64,000 bases of DNA, taken from positions 40,460,530-40,524,529 of the forward strand of contig NC_087064.1 in the NCBI RefSeq assembly GCF_963678635.1, written 5' to 3'. The number at the start of each line of letters is the position of its first letter. The first letter of the stretch is position 1. Position numbers and translations under genes: made by a program. The stretch is from Symsagittifera roscoffensis. Its lineage: Eukaryota > Xenacoelomorpha > Acoela > Convolutidae. The notes beneath the pieces were generated by a model. The model searched no databases. It worked only from the letters and a program-made list of their open reading frames with translations, and was not told the origin of the DNA. Shown in pieces: positions 22,811-34,299 of this stretch.

Positions 22811-24286
22811 TCTAATGTTGTAATAACGTGTAAGTACATAACGGCGAGTATAAACGGTATCGCTTAACGCTCGAAAAAATTTGTTTTTTATAGAACGCCC
22901 TTTTTCTTGCAGGATTGTTTTTAGAAACGAGTGTGTTTCCTTCTTGTGTTGTTACTAAATACCTTGTTACATTAGTAGATTCTTGTATTGCACAGCAAAT
23001 TTTGATTTTGAGACCTCGTTTGCTCAAGTTTGTGTTCAGTTCTATTGTTCTAAGACAAGTGAAGCCTTTTTTTCGGTTTTCTTGGATTTCTGGTCATTTT
23101 CATTATGGTTTTTTTTTTCGCCCAAAAGGTTTGCTCGGCCTAAGCGGTTTCTGTTTGTTTTATCAGCTTAATTCCGTAAATTTCTTTTGCTTCAAGCGCA
23201 AAAATTGACTGATTGTTTTCTTAGAAGTGAAGTTAGCTTCTGTAACAAGATTTCAAACTTTAAAAAATTTGTAGTTTTTTGGTGATTTTGTTAATTGACT
23301 GTTTTTCTGAAATTAATTTCACTTTTTTGCCAAAATTTAAGTTTTCTAAGTTCGTTATTTCCATGTCATTACTATTTGCTAGCTTGCAATACGAAGCTCG
23401 TGCTGCAGCAGAAGTGATGCGGAGCTCGGCTATGCCTCTGTGTAAGGACTGGAACGGAGATTATACACTGCTTAATTCAACGCTCGAAAAAATCAAATGT
23501 AAAAAGCCGCTATTTTCCCGCATTATTAACGTAGAATAAGAATGTTTTTCTAATGTTGTAATAACGTGTAAGTACATAACGGCGAGTAAAAACGGTATCG
23601 CTTAACGCTCGAAAAAATTTGTTGTTTATAGAACGCCCTTTTTCTTGCAGGATTGTTTTTAGAAACGAGTGTGTTTCCCTCTTGTGTTGTTACTAAATAC
23701 CTTGTTACATTAGTAGATTCTTGTATTGCACAGCAAATTTTGATTTTGAGACCTCGTTTGCTCAAGTTTGTGTTAAATTCTATTGTTCTAAGACAAGTGA
23801 AGCCTTTTTTCGGTTTTCTTGGATTTCTGGTCATTTTCATTATGGTTTTTTTTTCGCCCAAAAGCTTTGCTCGGCCTAAGCGGTTTCTGTTTGTTTTATC
23901 AGCTTAATTCCGTAAATTTCTGTTGCTTCAAGCGCAAAAATTGACTGATTGTTTTCTTAGAAGTGAAGTTAGCTTCTGTAACAAGATTTCAAACTTTAAA
24001 AAATTTGTAGTTTTTTGGTGATTTTGTTAATTGACTGTTTTTCTGAAATTAATTTCACTTTTTTGCCAAAATTTAAGTTTTCTAAGTTCTTTATTTCCAT
24101 GTCATTACTATTTGCTAGCTTGCAATACGAAGCTCGTGCTGCAGCAGAAGTGATGCGGAGCTCGGCTATGCCTCTGTGTAAGGACTGGAACGGAGATTAT
24201 ACACTGCTTAATTCAACGCTCGAAAAAATCAAATGTAAAAAGCCGCTATTTTCCCGCATTATTAACGTAGAATAAGAATGTTTTTT
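22811..24286 (+). repeat. Tandem pair of 738-bp units
   Basis: TCTAATGTTGTAATAACGTG begins unit 1 at 22811 and unit 2 at 23549. Each unit joins a segment shared with 29880-30180 to a SINE tail (CGCCCAAAAG(G/C)TTTGCTCGG) and the GTGATGCGGAGCTCGGCT segment. Divergence is only a few bases per unit, so the duplication is recent. Confidence 0.8.
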
Positions 24287-25600
24287 TTTGCTTGCTTGAG
24301 TACGGAAATAAATATTTTTTTTACCCAAGCTAATTCTTTTTAGGTTCAGTATCTCTACGTTGAAAGGAATGCAAACTCCACTAACTCACAACGAAAGTAG
24401 TGTAATGGTCACGAAAAACGTGATCAACTTCTAGTTTCGAAAGTGGATTAGAGTTTTCAGATTTCCCAGCGAAATAAAACTTTGGTTTATTTTTCTCAAA
24501 TTGGGTTTTTTAATCAATAAAGCGCCAATAAAAAGTTGTTCTGGAAGTTCAATTAGTTTGTTCTGGCTCAGTTTTGATTTTTGTTTTTGTAAGTTAAGAA
24601 TCACAATAATAAATTGTTTTCATATTAGAGATTATTCAACAGAGATTTGTCAATTTACATAATTCTGATATGCAAGGACATCTAAAGGTTCGATAGGCCT
24701 AGTCAGGTGATGCCGTAATCAAGCAGTACAATTTCCAACAAGTTTCTAATGTAAACTACTATCATTTGGCCATACCCTACAACCCCACTCTTTAGAAAAA
24801 AAGTTATATAATTTCTTTACTATTTGTGATGTATAAGTCGCAAAAATTATGGAAAAAAGTTTTTATTTGACCATCATTAAGGTTGCTGACTGTATCAGGA
24901 AAATTTTTTAAAAAATATTTGAGTGAATCTGAACAATTTTTTTCTTTGAAAATCGAAATTTGCGATTTTTTCAGCAAAGTCAGCGTATTTTTGATGTTTA
25001 CTTGCGTTGTTGCGTTGGCTACTCTTCAATCTTTGATTGGCTATGTTTTGATTTTTAAGAGTTCATGAATAGAGTGATTTTAAACTCGTCTTGTTTGTGT
25101 GGCTTTCGTCTTTTTTTGGAGAAAAAGTTTTCAAGTTTCGTTTGCGGGTTTGTTTGACTTGGATTTTCTTTTGTTCAATTCAAGCTCATTTGCTAGAAAG
25201 AAGGTAAGTTACGCTCTCCAATAACGGAAGTGCAAATGATGAAATAAAGATTTTTTCTTTTGACCCAATTTCGACGTAATCTGTTTATCGTGACCTATTG
25301 AAGGTAAGACAGAGCTTTGTCCTCATCTATAATTCTCCGAATTTGGTAGAAGAGAAGATTTTCAGAAAAATTTAGTTTTTTGTCTTTTTTTCAATTCTAT
25401 CTTAGCTTTTTAGTTATTGAATGTCGTAATTTAGTGGTTGAAGTGCTTTTTTGTGCTTTGGTTGAATAATTTATTGCACTTGCGGAAGCAGGTGTCTTGT
25501 AATCGGGAACTATATTTTTCCCGTAATTTTTTCTTCTTTTTATTTTAAAGAAATTTTGAGGTTGCGTTATAAGTGATTTTCATCAATTTCGAAGTTGCTT

Positions 25601-25875
25601 CACATTTAGTCTCGAGGTAGTGCTGTTGCTTTTGTAACCTAAGATCTGGGCTTCGAGTCCCGGCAAGAACTGATTTTTTTCAACGTGTATAAAATTGAAG
25701 AAAAAGCTTAGGGGGGGAAAAATTGATGAAACCAAAACAATCGTAGATGCGATTGTTTTGATTTAATCCTGTAGTTTGTAGAAAAGAATGGCATTGATGT
25801 TGTTTTTCTTGGTGTTCCTTTTTAATTTATTTCGCCCAAAATCTTTGCTCGGCCTAAGCTGTTGCTTGTTTAATC
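25601..25875 (+). repeat. tRNA-derived SINE in the right duplicate
   Basis: The head is CTCGAGGTAGTGCTGTTGCT and TTTTGTAACCTAAGATCTGG, with CTTCGAGTCCCGGCAAG as B-box. The body matches 18660-18860. It was co-duplicated with its surroundings. Confidence 0.7.
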
Positions 25876-27148
25876 AGCTCAATTCCGTTAATGTTTGTTG
25901 CTTCAAGTGCAAAAACTGACTGATAGTTTTTTTAGAAGTGAAGTTGGCTTCAGTTACAAGATTTCAAAGTTAAAAAATTTGTGTTTTTTGTTGATTGTGT
26001 TAATTGACTGTTTTTCTGTAATTTATTTCACTTTTTTCTCAAAATTTAAGTTTTCTAAGTTCGTTTTTTCCATGTCATTACTATTGTTAGCTTACAATAC
26101 TAAGCTTGCGGTGCATCACAAGTGATGCGGCGCTCGGCTTTGGCACTGTGTATGGACTGGAATGGAGAGTAAAAACTGTTAATTTATTGCTCGAAAAAAT
26201 CAGATGTATAAAGACGCTATTTTTCCGCATTATGAACGTAGAATAAGAATTTTTTTGTTTGCTTGAGTACGGAAATTAATTTTTTTTTCATAAGCCAAGC
26301 TAATTTTTTTTTTAAGTTTCAGTATCATTACGTTAAAAGGAATGCAAACTCCACTAACTCACAACGAAAGTGTAGTGTTACGGTCACGGAAAACGTGATC
26401 AACTTCTAGTTTCGAAAGTGGAATATACTTCTCAGATTTCCCAGCGAATTAAAAAATTTACCTTTGGTTCATTTTTCTCAAATTGGGTTTTTTATCAATA
26501 AAGTGCCAAATTTAAGTAGTTCTGGAAAATCAAATGTTTTGTTCATTTGTGTTTGCTCAATTTTGTTTTTGTTTTTGTAAGTTAATAATTATTATAAACT
26601 GTTTTGATATCAGATTATTCAACAGACATTTGTCAATTTACATATTTCCGATAGGCCTAGTCAGGTCATGCCTTAATTAAGCAGTACAATTTCTAAGAAG
26701 TACTAAGAAGTTTCTTCTGTAAACTACTATCAGTTGTCCATACCCTACAACCCCACTGTTTTAGAAAAAAAGATCTATTTTTGTTTTTGGTTTATAAATC
26801 GCGAAAATCATAGAAGAAAGTGTGTTTAATTGACTATCATTAACATTGCCGACTGTATCAAAAAAATCTTCAAAATTTTTTAAATGAAATTGAATAGTTT
26901 TTCATCCTTACACCTATTCTTTTCGGGCTTTTACCAGTGAAATTATTCGTTGGTTAGTTTTTTTTTCAACTCTGTGTTTCAATATCTGAATCTCCGAGTC
27001 CAAAACTGACTTTTTAGGAATTCTGTTTTTAAAGCCTTCCGTAAAAGCTTAATTATAGCTTTGAATATCTCGTTTTTTGTGCAATTTTTTCATTGAGCAT
27101 ATCTTGTAGGTTTTTTAAAATATGCTTCTAACTGATTTCTCCGTTTTC

Positions 27149-27765
27149 TCAAAAAATTCTCAGAATTCGGTTTTGTTTTATTTCAAGTTTTCGAAGAGAT
27201 GTTTTATTAGCTGTGCCGTACACTATAACCCCCTTATGAACTATTGGCTGAGTTTGATTGAAATAGGTGTTAATAAGTTCTGCTGTCGTCAGTACGTCAC
27301 GTAATCGATTGAGCAACCCACAAAAATTATTCATTTTTTTGTTAAGAAATTTAATATGAAATTTGAGTTTCAATTTTGAGTGCATGTGAATGCCCAAATA
27401 CTTAGTAGAGATTCCCTTTCAATATCATTGGTTCCTATTTTGATTTGTCTATTCTTGAGATTTTTTTCTTTCAAAAATTATGTTTATTGTTTTCTCTAGG
27501 TTCAGAGTAAGCTTATTGATTAGCAACCAATTTCCTATTTATGATAAATCTTCATTGTATTGGTGTAAGTTATGTTCTTTTTGCTTCACTGCTGTACATA
27601 TGTATAAATATGTGTTCACTGAAATTGAAATCGTTAGTAAATCATTTATCATTAAAATGAACAGTAGTGACCCGAGCACTGATCACTGTGGAACTCATTT
27701 GAAAATACAATTGAAGTACAAGGCAAATAACGCTCTCGATAACAAGTTACCACATTAGCAAATTA
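27149..27765 (-). pseudogene. LINE reverse transcriptase remnant, right copy
   Basis: This has the same layout as 20076-20640. The core motif region with SVLGSLLFILMINDL lies at about 27480-27765, and the C-terminal frame at 27149-27397 reads on to ANKTSLRKLEIKQNRILRIF, extending the left copy. The stop after VPQ is present in both copies, so it predates the segmental duplication. Confidence 0.75.
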
Positions 27766-28101
27766 CATTGTAATAAGAAACAATTACGACTGGCGGAATA
27801 GACATCTGTCTGTTTGACCCATCTTTGTCTTTGGTTGGCTTTATGGAAAAAAGATCAATCATAATCCAATCTTAAAGTTCAAAGAGCTTCAACGTGTTCT
27901 ATTTTGTTTTTTGTTCTCCGAGTAATGCTGTTTTTATTCTCTGTTTGTGTACTTGGATTGAATATAGTAACCGAAATTCTTTGTTCTGTCTGTAGTGTTT
28001 TAAAGTCAGGCCTAAGCATAAATCTTAGTCAACTGACTTTTGGAAAACTGACGATTAAGTCAAGGAAACCGAAAAAATTGTTCACCTTTAAAAACTTTTT
28101 T

Positions 28102-28155
28102 GGATCTTGTTAACTAGTCCCCCTTTGCAATAGGGCCAAATAGTTAACAAGATCC
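28102..28155. repeat. Perfect 15-bp hairpin within an inverted LINE duplication, right copy
   Basis: GGATCTTGTTAACTA at 28102 pairs with TAGTTAACAAGATCC at 28141. Both stem halves are unchanged relative to the left copy, while the loop differs by one base. Confidence 0.75.
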
Positions 28156-28229
28156 AAGTTTTTTGTTTCATCAAACGCGGAGAACAAAATACAACACGTT
28201 AAGACGAAAATTTTTTAAAAAAAGTGAGG

Positions 28230-28813
28230 CATGTTTTTCGGTTTCCTTGACTTAATTGTCAGTTTTCAAAAGCCTATTGGGTAAAATGACCTGATCTTAT
28301 CTGAGCTGTTAGGTTGGCATCTTGTTTGCTTTTTACCTGCTGGCGGTCTTGTTTTTCGGAGTAGCCTGCGTAGGTGGCTTTGACTTCAAGCTGCGATTGC
28401 GGCTTATCCCGTAGTGTTCGTTTTACACATGCCAGGGCTGATGGTAGAGACGTCGGTTTTGGCTCTGTTGAGGTGTCTTCAAATGCTCTTTTTGCCTGTT
28501 TGTCATCAAGCTCATTTCCTATGACATCGAAGTGACCGGGGAGCCACTGACAGAAATTTCTTGTCTGTTCTTGTTTTTAGAAGGGCTGCGAGCAAAGCTG
28601 CCTTCTCTTCGTCATATGACGAGGTGATTGCTCTGCCACTTTTCTTAACAGGGTTAGATTTGGAAGGGAAGTTTGCTGGCTTTTGGAAGTTTTCAGAATT
28701 TTGTGCGCCGATCCATCGCTGTAGACAGTCATTGTCTGTTGATGGTTGTCGATTGTTTCTAATACTTTCTCCAGTGTAATTTCTCTTCCCTCACCAGCAA
28801 TTGTATCCTCCAC
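28230..28813 (-). pseudogene. LINE RNase H domain remnant, right copy
   Basis: It has the same motifs as 21130-21689 (TVYSDGSAHK, then WLPGHFDVIGNELDDKQAKR and LTAQIRSGHFTQ) and the same frameshift. A few substitutions lie near the start (for example IAGEGREIT against IDGEGREST). Confidence 0.75.
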
Positions 28814-29481
28814 TTTCCAGTTGTTGTAGGTGGTTTTCCAGGGTTTACTGGGTTGTGCTCGGTTGGTTCTGCATTATTTTTTGTGGCACTTTACAGTTTG
28901 AAGCGGCACAAATAAGAGAGGGCGGGTTAAGCCTTAGCGGCTCTCGGCTTTTTTCACAAGTATCTCGCTTAGTCGTCCTGTACTCTTGGTGCGATGCTTG
29001 CGGTGTGTTGTCTGTTTGCATGTGCGCTGAACACTTTTATTTTAATGGTTGGCTTTGTACTTAGATATCCCGCTGCATTTTTGTTGCTCGTGCGTGACGT
29101 TGTACAAAATGCAACGAGTGAATGGGCGCCCTGTACCTGTGGTAACTCTACAGAAGTAGCATGAGGTCGTCCCCTTCAGAATTTTGATTGGGGTCTCCTG
29201 TTCGCCATGTAAAGGCCGTACCAAATGACCAGGATTGCTGTTGCCGGCAGCTTATAATATTTCTGATTCAATCTCATTTTTTTGGTTCACTTTTTCTTTA
29301 CATAAACCTCTATAGTTCCTCAAAATAGCATACATGCCTTCTTTGCTGCCTAATATCGAAAAAACTATTTTTGGTAAACTAAAGGAAACCAAGACGACAT
29401 CGTTAAGCGGTTTTGGTGTCCGAGTCTTGGACTGGTTTTCCGTGTTCAGTTTCCGTAGTGTCCGAGATGTATGTTTTTTTT

Positions 29482-29560
29482 GCACTTAGTATAGTGATAA
29501 GGCGTCCCTTTTGAAATCGTCAGATCGTGTATTCGATCCCATGCCATGGCAATGATAGCG
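29482..29560 (+). repeat. Second tRNA-like element, right copy
   Basis: This is the sister of 22405-22490, with TTAGTATAGTGATAAGGCG and GTATTCGATCCCATG intact. A single change (GTGAGATC to GTCAGATC) lies before the B-box. Confidence 0.5.
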
Positions 29561-30769
29561 TGTGAGGACGAGATCTCACTTGACCTCTAGCTTCAGGCCT
29601 ACCACAGCCTGACCAGTTTCGGCTGCAATAGTGGTACCACGTGAAAGTTCTAGACGCAAAAAACGGCCTTGAGTCGCAAAAAAAGAGCTTCGCTTAACAA
29701 AATAACAGTCTTGAATGTGGGGAAATAATACAAATGGACTATCCTCGCCAGGACTCTTAAGGCCTACTGATAGCTCCTCTGTAATTCGCAGGAACCACAT
29801 TATATTATTTTCTTTGAAGACATGTCTTTTTTTCAAAGTTCTGAAAGCCATGCTTCAGGCATAATTAATGGCGGAAATTTGTCTAATGTTGTAATAACGT
29901 GTACGTACATAACGGAGAGTAAAAGCGGTATCGCTTAACGCTCGAAAAAAATTGTTGTTTATAGAACGCCCTTTTTCTTGCAGGATTGTTTTTGGAAACG
30001 AGTGTGTTTCCTTCTTGTGTTGTTACTAAATACCTTGTTACATTGGTAAATTCTTGTATTGCAGAGCAAATTTTGATTTTGAGACCTCGTTTGCTCAAAT
30101 TTGTGTTCAATTCTTTTGATCTAAGACAAGTGAAGCCTTTCTTCGGTTTTCTTGGATTTCTGGTCATTTTCATTATGGTCTGTTGGCTATGTTTCAGAAT
30201 CAATTATAATAGATTCCTGAGCTTTAATATGATCACTTTTACCAGAGTAAGTGTTTTGTTATCGGGAACTAAATTTTCCTGGCAATTGTCTCTTCTTTTC
30301 TCTTCGGCCGGGCCTTATGAAAGTAATTGAAAAAAAATAATTTAGTTAAAATTTGATTTATCGGACATGCGTCTGTCTGCTCAAGTTTTTTCGGCCTAAC
30401 TGCCATATCACGGATTTTGTTTGTGCTGTCAGCATTTTTCATTGTAGTTGCAAGTGCTAGTGTTGTTCATTCTGCTTTCATGGGGACTTGAAAAATTTAT
30501 GAATTTTATTTTCATAAAAAAATTTTTCGCCTGAGCTGATGTCTGCTCAGATTGTCGGCTTAGTTGGCACATTACGCATTTTTTTTGTGTTGTAAGCAAC
30601 TCTAAGTGTATTTTTAGGTTCCAATTTATTTTCATTGTAATTTCACGTGGGACTTGAAACTTTGAAGATTTTTTTTACGAAATCATATATTTTTGGCTCA
30701 AGATGTGTCTGCTCGACGGTTGTCGGCAAAGTTGTCTCCCCTTCGTAAATTTTTCCGTTGCTAATTAAG

Positions 30770-31150
30770 AGTAATGAACGCAGTGAAATTCTTCATTAGG
30801 TTTTGGTGATTTTTGTTTTTTTTTCAGGAAAAAGTATTAAAATGCTTGAATAACTACAGATGTTCATTCATGCATATTAATGCATCTATGAATGCATTTG
30901 GGTATATATGCACTCTTTGAATTCAATCGAATTCATCTGCTAAAAGATAGGTAAATAACCTCCAAATATCTCCAAATGCGAACGTGGAAATGGCGAAAAA
31001 AATGTGAACGACTTCTAGTTTGGAAAGTGAAATAAAAGTTTTACCTATTGATACTATTGACCTATTATCAAATACTCACAAAAACTCAAGTGTCTTTCAA
31101 AAAACCAGTTTTTTTTTTGTTCTCTTGCGTTCATTACTCTTTCCTAGCTG
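30770..31150 (+). repeat. Intron-associated repeat, further copy
   Basis: It shows the ordered landmarks GAGTAATGAACGCAGTGAAA, TTTTTTTTTCAGGAAAAAGT, TTCATCTGCTAAAAGATAGG, CGACTTCTAGTTTGGAAAGT, TTTTACCTATTGATAC and TCTTGCGTTCATTACTC. An insert with ATGCATATTAATGCATC lies inside it. It is outside the tandem units, so it is an independent copy. Confidence 0.65.
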
Positions 31151-31638
31151 TCATTTGAATTCGAAACAACTTTATGAAAAATTTACCGTTTCATTGCCAA
31201 TATTCAAATATTGATGAGACCTATATTTGAACAGGCACTGCTTGTGTTATAGTATTAACTATCTTTTTTTCCAACCTAAGTGGCAAATATTGTTGCCACG
31301 CAAATATTGTTGCGATAAAATGAGTTCATTTTGATCAATAACAGCTTTTAAGTACAGCCAATGCTAAGGATTTTCACACAGACTATTTTTTTCCGACGTT
31401 TGTAACGAAAGTAACGGAATATTTGTGCTCAGGGTGGTCTTTTTACTAGCCATTTTTGACGGGATTAATGCTGGATTAATTCTGTGATATTGAAAATACT
31501 TAATGCTTAAAGAAACAATCGAACGGCAATTTTAATCAAAAAATGCTTCAGAAAAATGGTAGATTTTTAAAAAACTTTTGATGCATAGTATTTTGACCCG
31601 AGCTGAAAAAAATTCGATCCGAAAATTTAGTGCCACTT

Positions 31639-31749
31639 CTACAGAAATTGGCTGGCATGTTGGAAAACTTTGATGTGTCTTTTTGTTTAAGCGAGGGAGC
31701 GAAAGATCACTTGAAGAAAGAATCGCCTAAAGCATTGAAGAAGGCATGT
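31639..31749 (+). CDS. Isolated possible exon, unknown product
   Basis: The acceptor is CACTTCTACAG and the donor is TGT/GTAAGTATATG at 31750, close to consensus. The 37 codons encode a helical peptide containing LAGMLENFDVSFCLSEGAKD, then HLKKESPKALKKAC. I do not recognise it. It could be an alternative BICRA exon, but its entry phase (0) does not match the exit phase (2) favoured for the AT-hook exon; its exit phase 0 would match an acceptor at 60107. It could also be a relic of another gene or of a mobile element. The good donor and clean frame argue for coding, the lack of a phase partner against. Confidence 0.35.
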
Positions 31750-32100
31750 GTAAGTATATGTTCGTTGCGTGAGATTTTCTCAGCTCATGCACCATTTACC
31801 GTTATAATAATTGAATTAATGCGAACATTGGAGCTATGAACTTTTTGCCTGATCAGTTGTGCAATGTTTCGATATTCAAGATCTCGTCAAGTGCATGCTT
31901 CTCGTCAAGTGCATGCTTCTGAGCTATTTAGTGATGTTTTTCCACATTAAAATTAAATCAGAACTAGAAAAAATGTGCATAATAAAAATGGCTAATTTGT
32001 AACATGTGGAACCTGATCTAAACTACATTTTATTATTGGATAAATTAGATATTTTACCACTGTAAAATATTTAATATTAACCAATCATAATCCATCCAAC
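31750..32100. other. Intron sequence, no gene seen
   Basis: It contains a direct 20-base duplication (CTCGTCAAGTGCATGCTT, near 31886 and 31906). Otherwise it is A+T-rich and featureless. Confidence 0.4.
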
Positions 32101-33949
32101 TAACAACCCACTTATTTGTAAGTGCTGAAATTACTTATAATTTCAGCACCAGAGAGATTTGAATTTAACTTAGAAATTAGTTACCTCTCCAAATGAACTT
32201 CAGCAGTTACAATAAGCCAGTATACTCTAGATCTATTGAGCCTAGCAGAGACTAGTTAAACACCCTGAGACTAGTAGATATAAGAGTAAGATTAGGATCG
32301 GTATTAGACTAAGAAGTTGCACGAATCTATCCGGCCGAAAATAAGATAGCGTGACGAGCAGACGGAGTACCCTATCCGAAATTACTCTGAGTTAACCACA
32401 TCAGTCCTAACTCATCTGGTGCGACCATAAGTCTCGAATAAGACCTTAATAGCTTAGATTTAACCAAATATAGATTAGAAATTACACAAAACATTTTCAA
32501 AATGTTACACGATTATAACTTAAATGAAATGTCTCTACGACTCAATAGATCAGAGCCAGTATTCCGAACAATACTAGAACTACCCGGTATTGGAAGAAGA
32601 CCTCGGACAAGAGACGATATACGACTACGTAGAAACTTACGATTTAGTTTCATGGTTGTACGGCAAAAGCCAACACAAACTTTTATATTTAGAATCTTAT
32701 TAGCAATGAATTTAGATTTTCATTTGCAAACATAAAACATTAAAGTAAATCTTCATGATTATTTCAGGCGCTAAACAAAATTATTAATATAAAATAACGA
32801 TTGATAAAAAGATCTCAGATCGTTCCTTTAATTTCTGCAGTATTATATAAAACATATTTGAAAAATATTTTTTGAAATAAAAATAAAAATTAGTAGCATG
32901 ACAATAAATAGTTAGTAACTATAAATCATAGTAGAAGTTTTTTAAATAAAACTAACCATTCAAATTAGGTTAAACAGTGAAGAACTTCGGTTTTTCCTCC
33001 TTCACTTGAACCCTCCTCTTACCAGACCCAGGATAGATCTTAGACTTAGTAAGTTTAAAATAGTATCTAACGAACTACTTGCGTTCTAATTATACATGAA
33101 CCTTGTGGATCGATTTACTATTCTCCAACCCTTGAACACAATCACTACCCCACGAGCCACGAGAAAGTAAAAAATCATTCTCCGGAATCGATATACTTTT
33201 CTCTCCAACCCTGAATAAAAAGACCCAGGTTAAGCTAACCAAAAAATCGTAAGGACTAACAGTCTGGGAAAATAGAAAATCACTAATAACTTCTTGCATC
33301 CCTCATCCTAAACCTTATATCATTCAAAAAGTTAGGAATTGAACAAACAATCGTTTTACACAATTGTGAAATAGACAACCAAAAATACGATCTTGTAATA
33401 ACTCCACATACACAAACAGTTGGATACATTCGAACAAAACGACAAAACAATTAGAAAAAATTTTATAAGCAAACAAAGACAAATTACATGAGCAATTATA
33501 AAAAAGCAATATAAACACAAACCAGTACACCTGTATAATTGGAATCAACCAATTAGACACATTGATAGTTGTATATTAACAGTTATCAAGCGAAAAAATG
33601 AGCCACACTCAAAGTGACGAAAGTCCAGATGAAGAAGCAGTTTTTCCCTTTCTTATAGATTCACTCGATGATAGAGGACAAACACGGTTTTGTAAGAACT
33701 TACTCGTAAATTTGTTTGAACCAGGAATCAGTCCATGCAAAGCAGAATTCCCGGATGTAAAAATCAAAAGACAAATTATAGAACATTATTTGAAAGACAT
33801 GTAATCTAACACAACAGTACGGAATCTACACCATAGAATTCAGCACACCAAATACAGCCCATGGTAAAAATGTAATTCAAACAGAAGATATTGATTTAGA
33901 ATTTTCAAAAGTATTCATAGAATATATCAAAAGCATACAGTATCAGTAG
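32100..33949 (+). mobile_element. Ty3/gypsy element, 5' part (possible LTR and leader, start of gag)
   Basis: The 3' part of the same element resumes at 51928, on the far side of the inverted-repeat element. This side has a less A+T-rich block (about 32210-32460) that looks like an LTR/leader, then about 700 bases of leader and the first gag frame at 33598. A palindrome (GTGCTGAAATTAC, then GTAATTTCAGCAC-like) lies near 32125. I could not fix LTR borders because no 3' LTR survives for comparison. Confidence 0.5.
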
Positions 33950-33950
33950 T
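33598..33950 (+). pseudogene. Gypsy first gag frame, copy 1 (frameshifted)
   Basis: It starts MSHTQSDESPDEEAVFPFLI and matches 37144-37497 until 33801, where GACATGTAATC replaces GACATATGTAATC. The loss of two bases gives a stop after 68 codons. The remaining sequence still matches copy 2. Confidence 0.7.
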
Positions 33951-33990
33951 ATATGTTGGGGCAGTTCAAGGGGGGGCCTGCTGACCCCCA

Positions 33991-34275
33991 TGTATTAACA
34001 TAGGCTATAGAGTATCCGGTCAGCAGGCTATGTATTAAGATAGGCTATAGATTTTCCAATGTATTAGGATAGGGAATAGGTTTCCCAATGTATTAAGATA
34101 CGAGGTTTCAGCTGGTAAGTTTCAGATGGTAAGTTTCAGAAAAATTTTTAGCCTATCTTACAGTGAAATTAGTCTGAAGACCCACATGTATTAAGATAGG
34201 GAATAGAGCATCCGGTCTGCAAGCTATGTATTAAGATTGGGTATAGAGTCTACAATGTATTAAGATAGGGAATAC
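33991..34275 (+). repeat. Terminal array of a 20-bp motif, tandem copy 1
   Basis: About seven direct copies of TGTATTAAGATAGGGAATAG or close variants begin at 33991, 34031, 34060, 34090, 34187, 34227 and 34256. An inverted partial copy (TAGCCTATCTTA) lies at 34149. Upstream, GCCTGCTGACC (33976) and GGTCAGCAGGC (34018) could pair as an 11-bp hairpin. The array sits at the outer end of the arm. Confidence 0.75.
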
Positions 34276-34299
34276 CGATGGTAAGGTTTCAGTGTGATG

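Larger units (their letters stand above)
17970..23250 (+). repeat. Segmental duplication, left copy (about 5 kb)
   Basis: This block matches about 24970-30180 over almost its full length. The offset is 7124 bases through 20356-21690 and slightly less at the left edge because of indels. It contains a SINE, LINE RT and RNase H remnants, a LINE-derived hairpin and a second tRNA-like element. Between the copies lie a tandem 738-bp pair and a further intron-repeat unit. Confidence 0.8.
24970..30180 (+). repeat. Segmental duplication, right copy (about 5 kb)
   Basis: This is the sister of 17970-23250. It repeats the SINE (25601), LINE fragments (27149-27765 and 28230-28813, minus strand), the LINE hairpin (28102) and the second tRNA-like element (29482). 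Small indels distinguish the copies. Confidence 0.8.
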
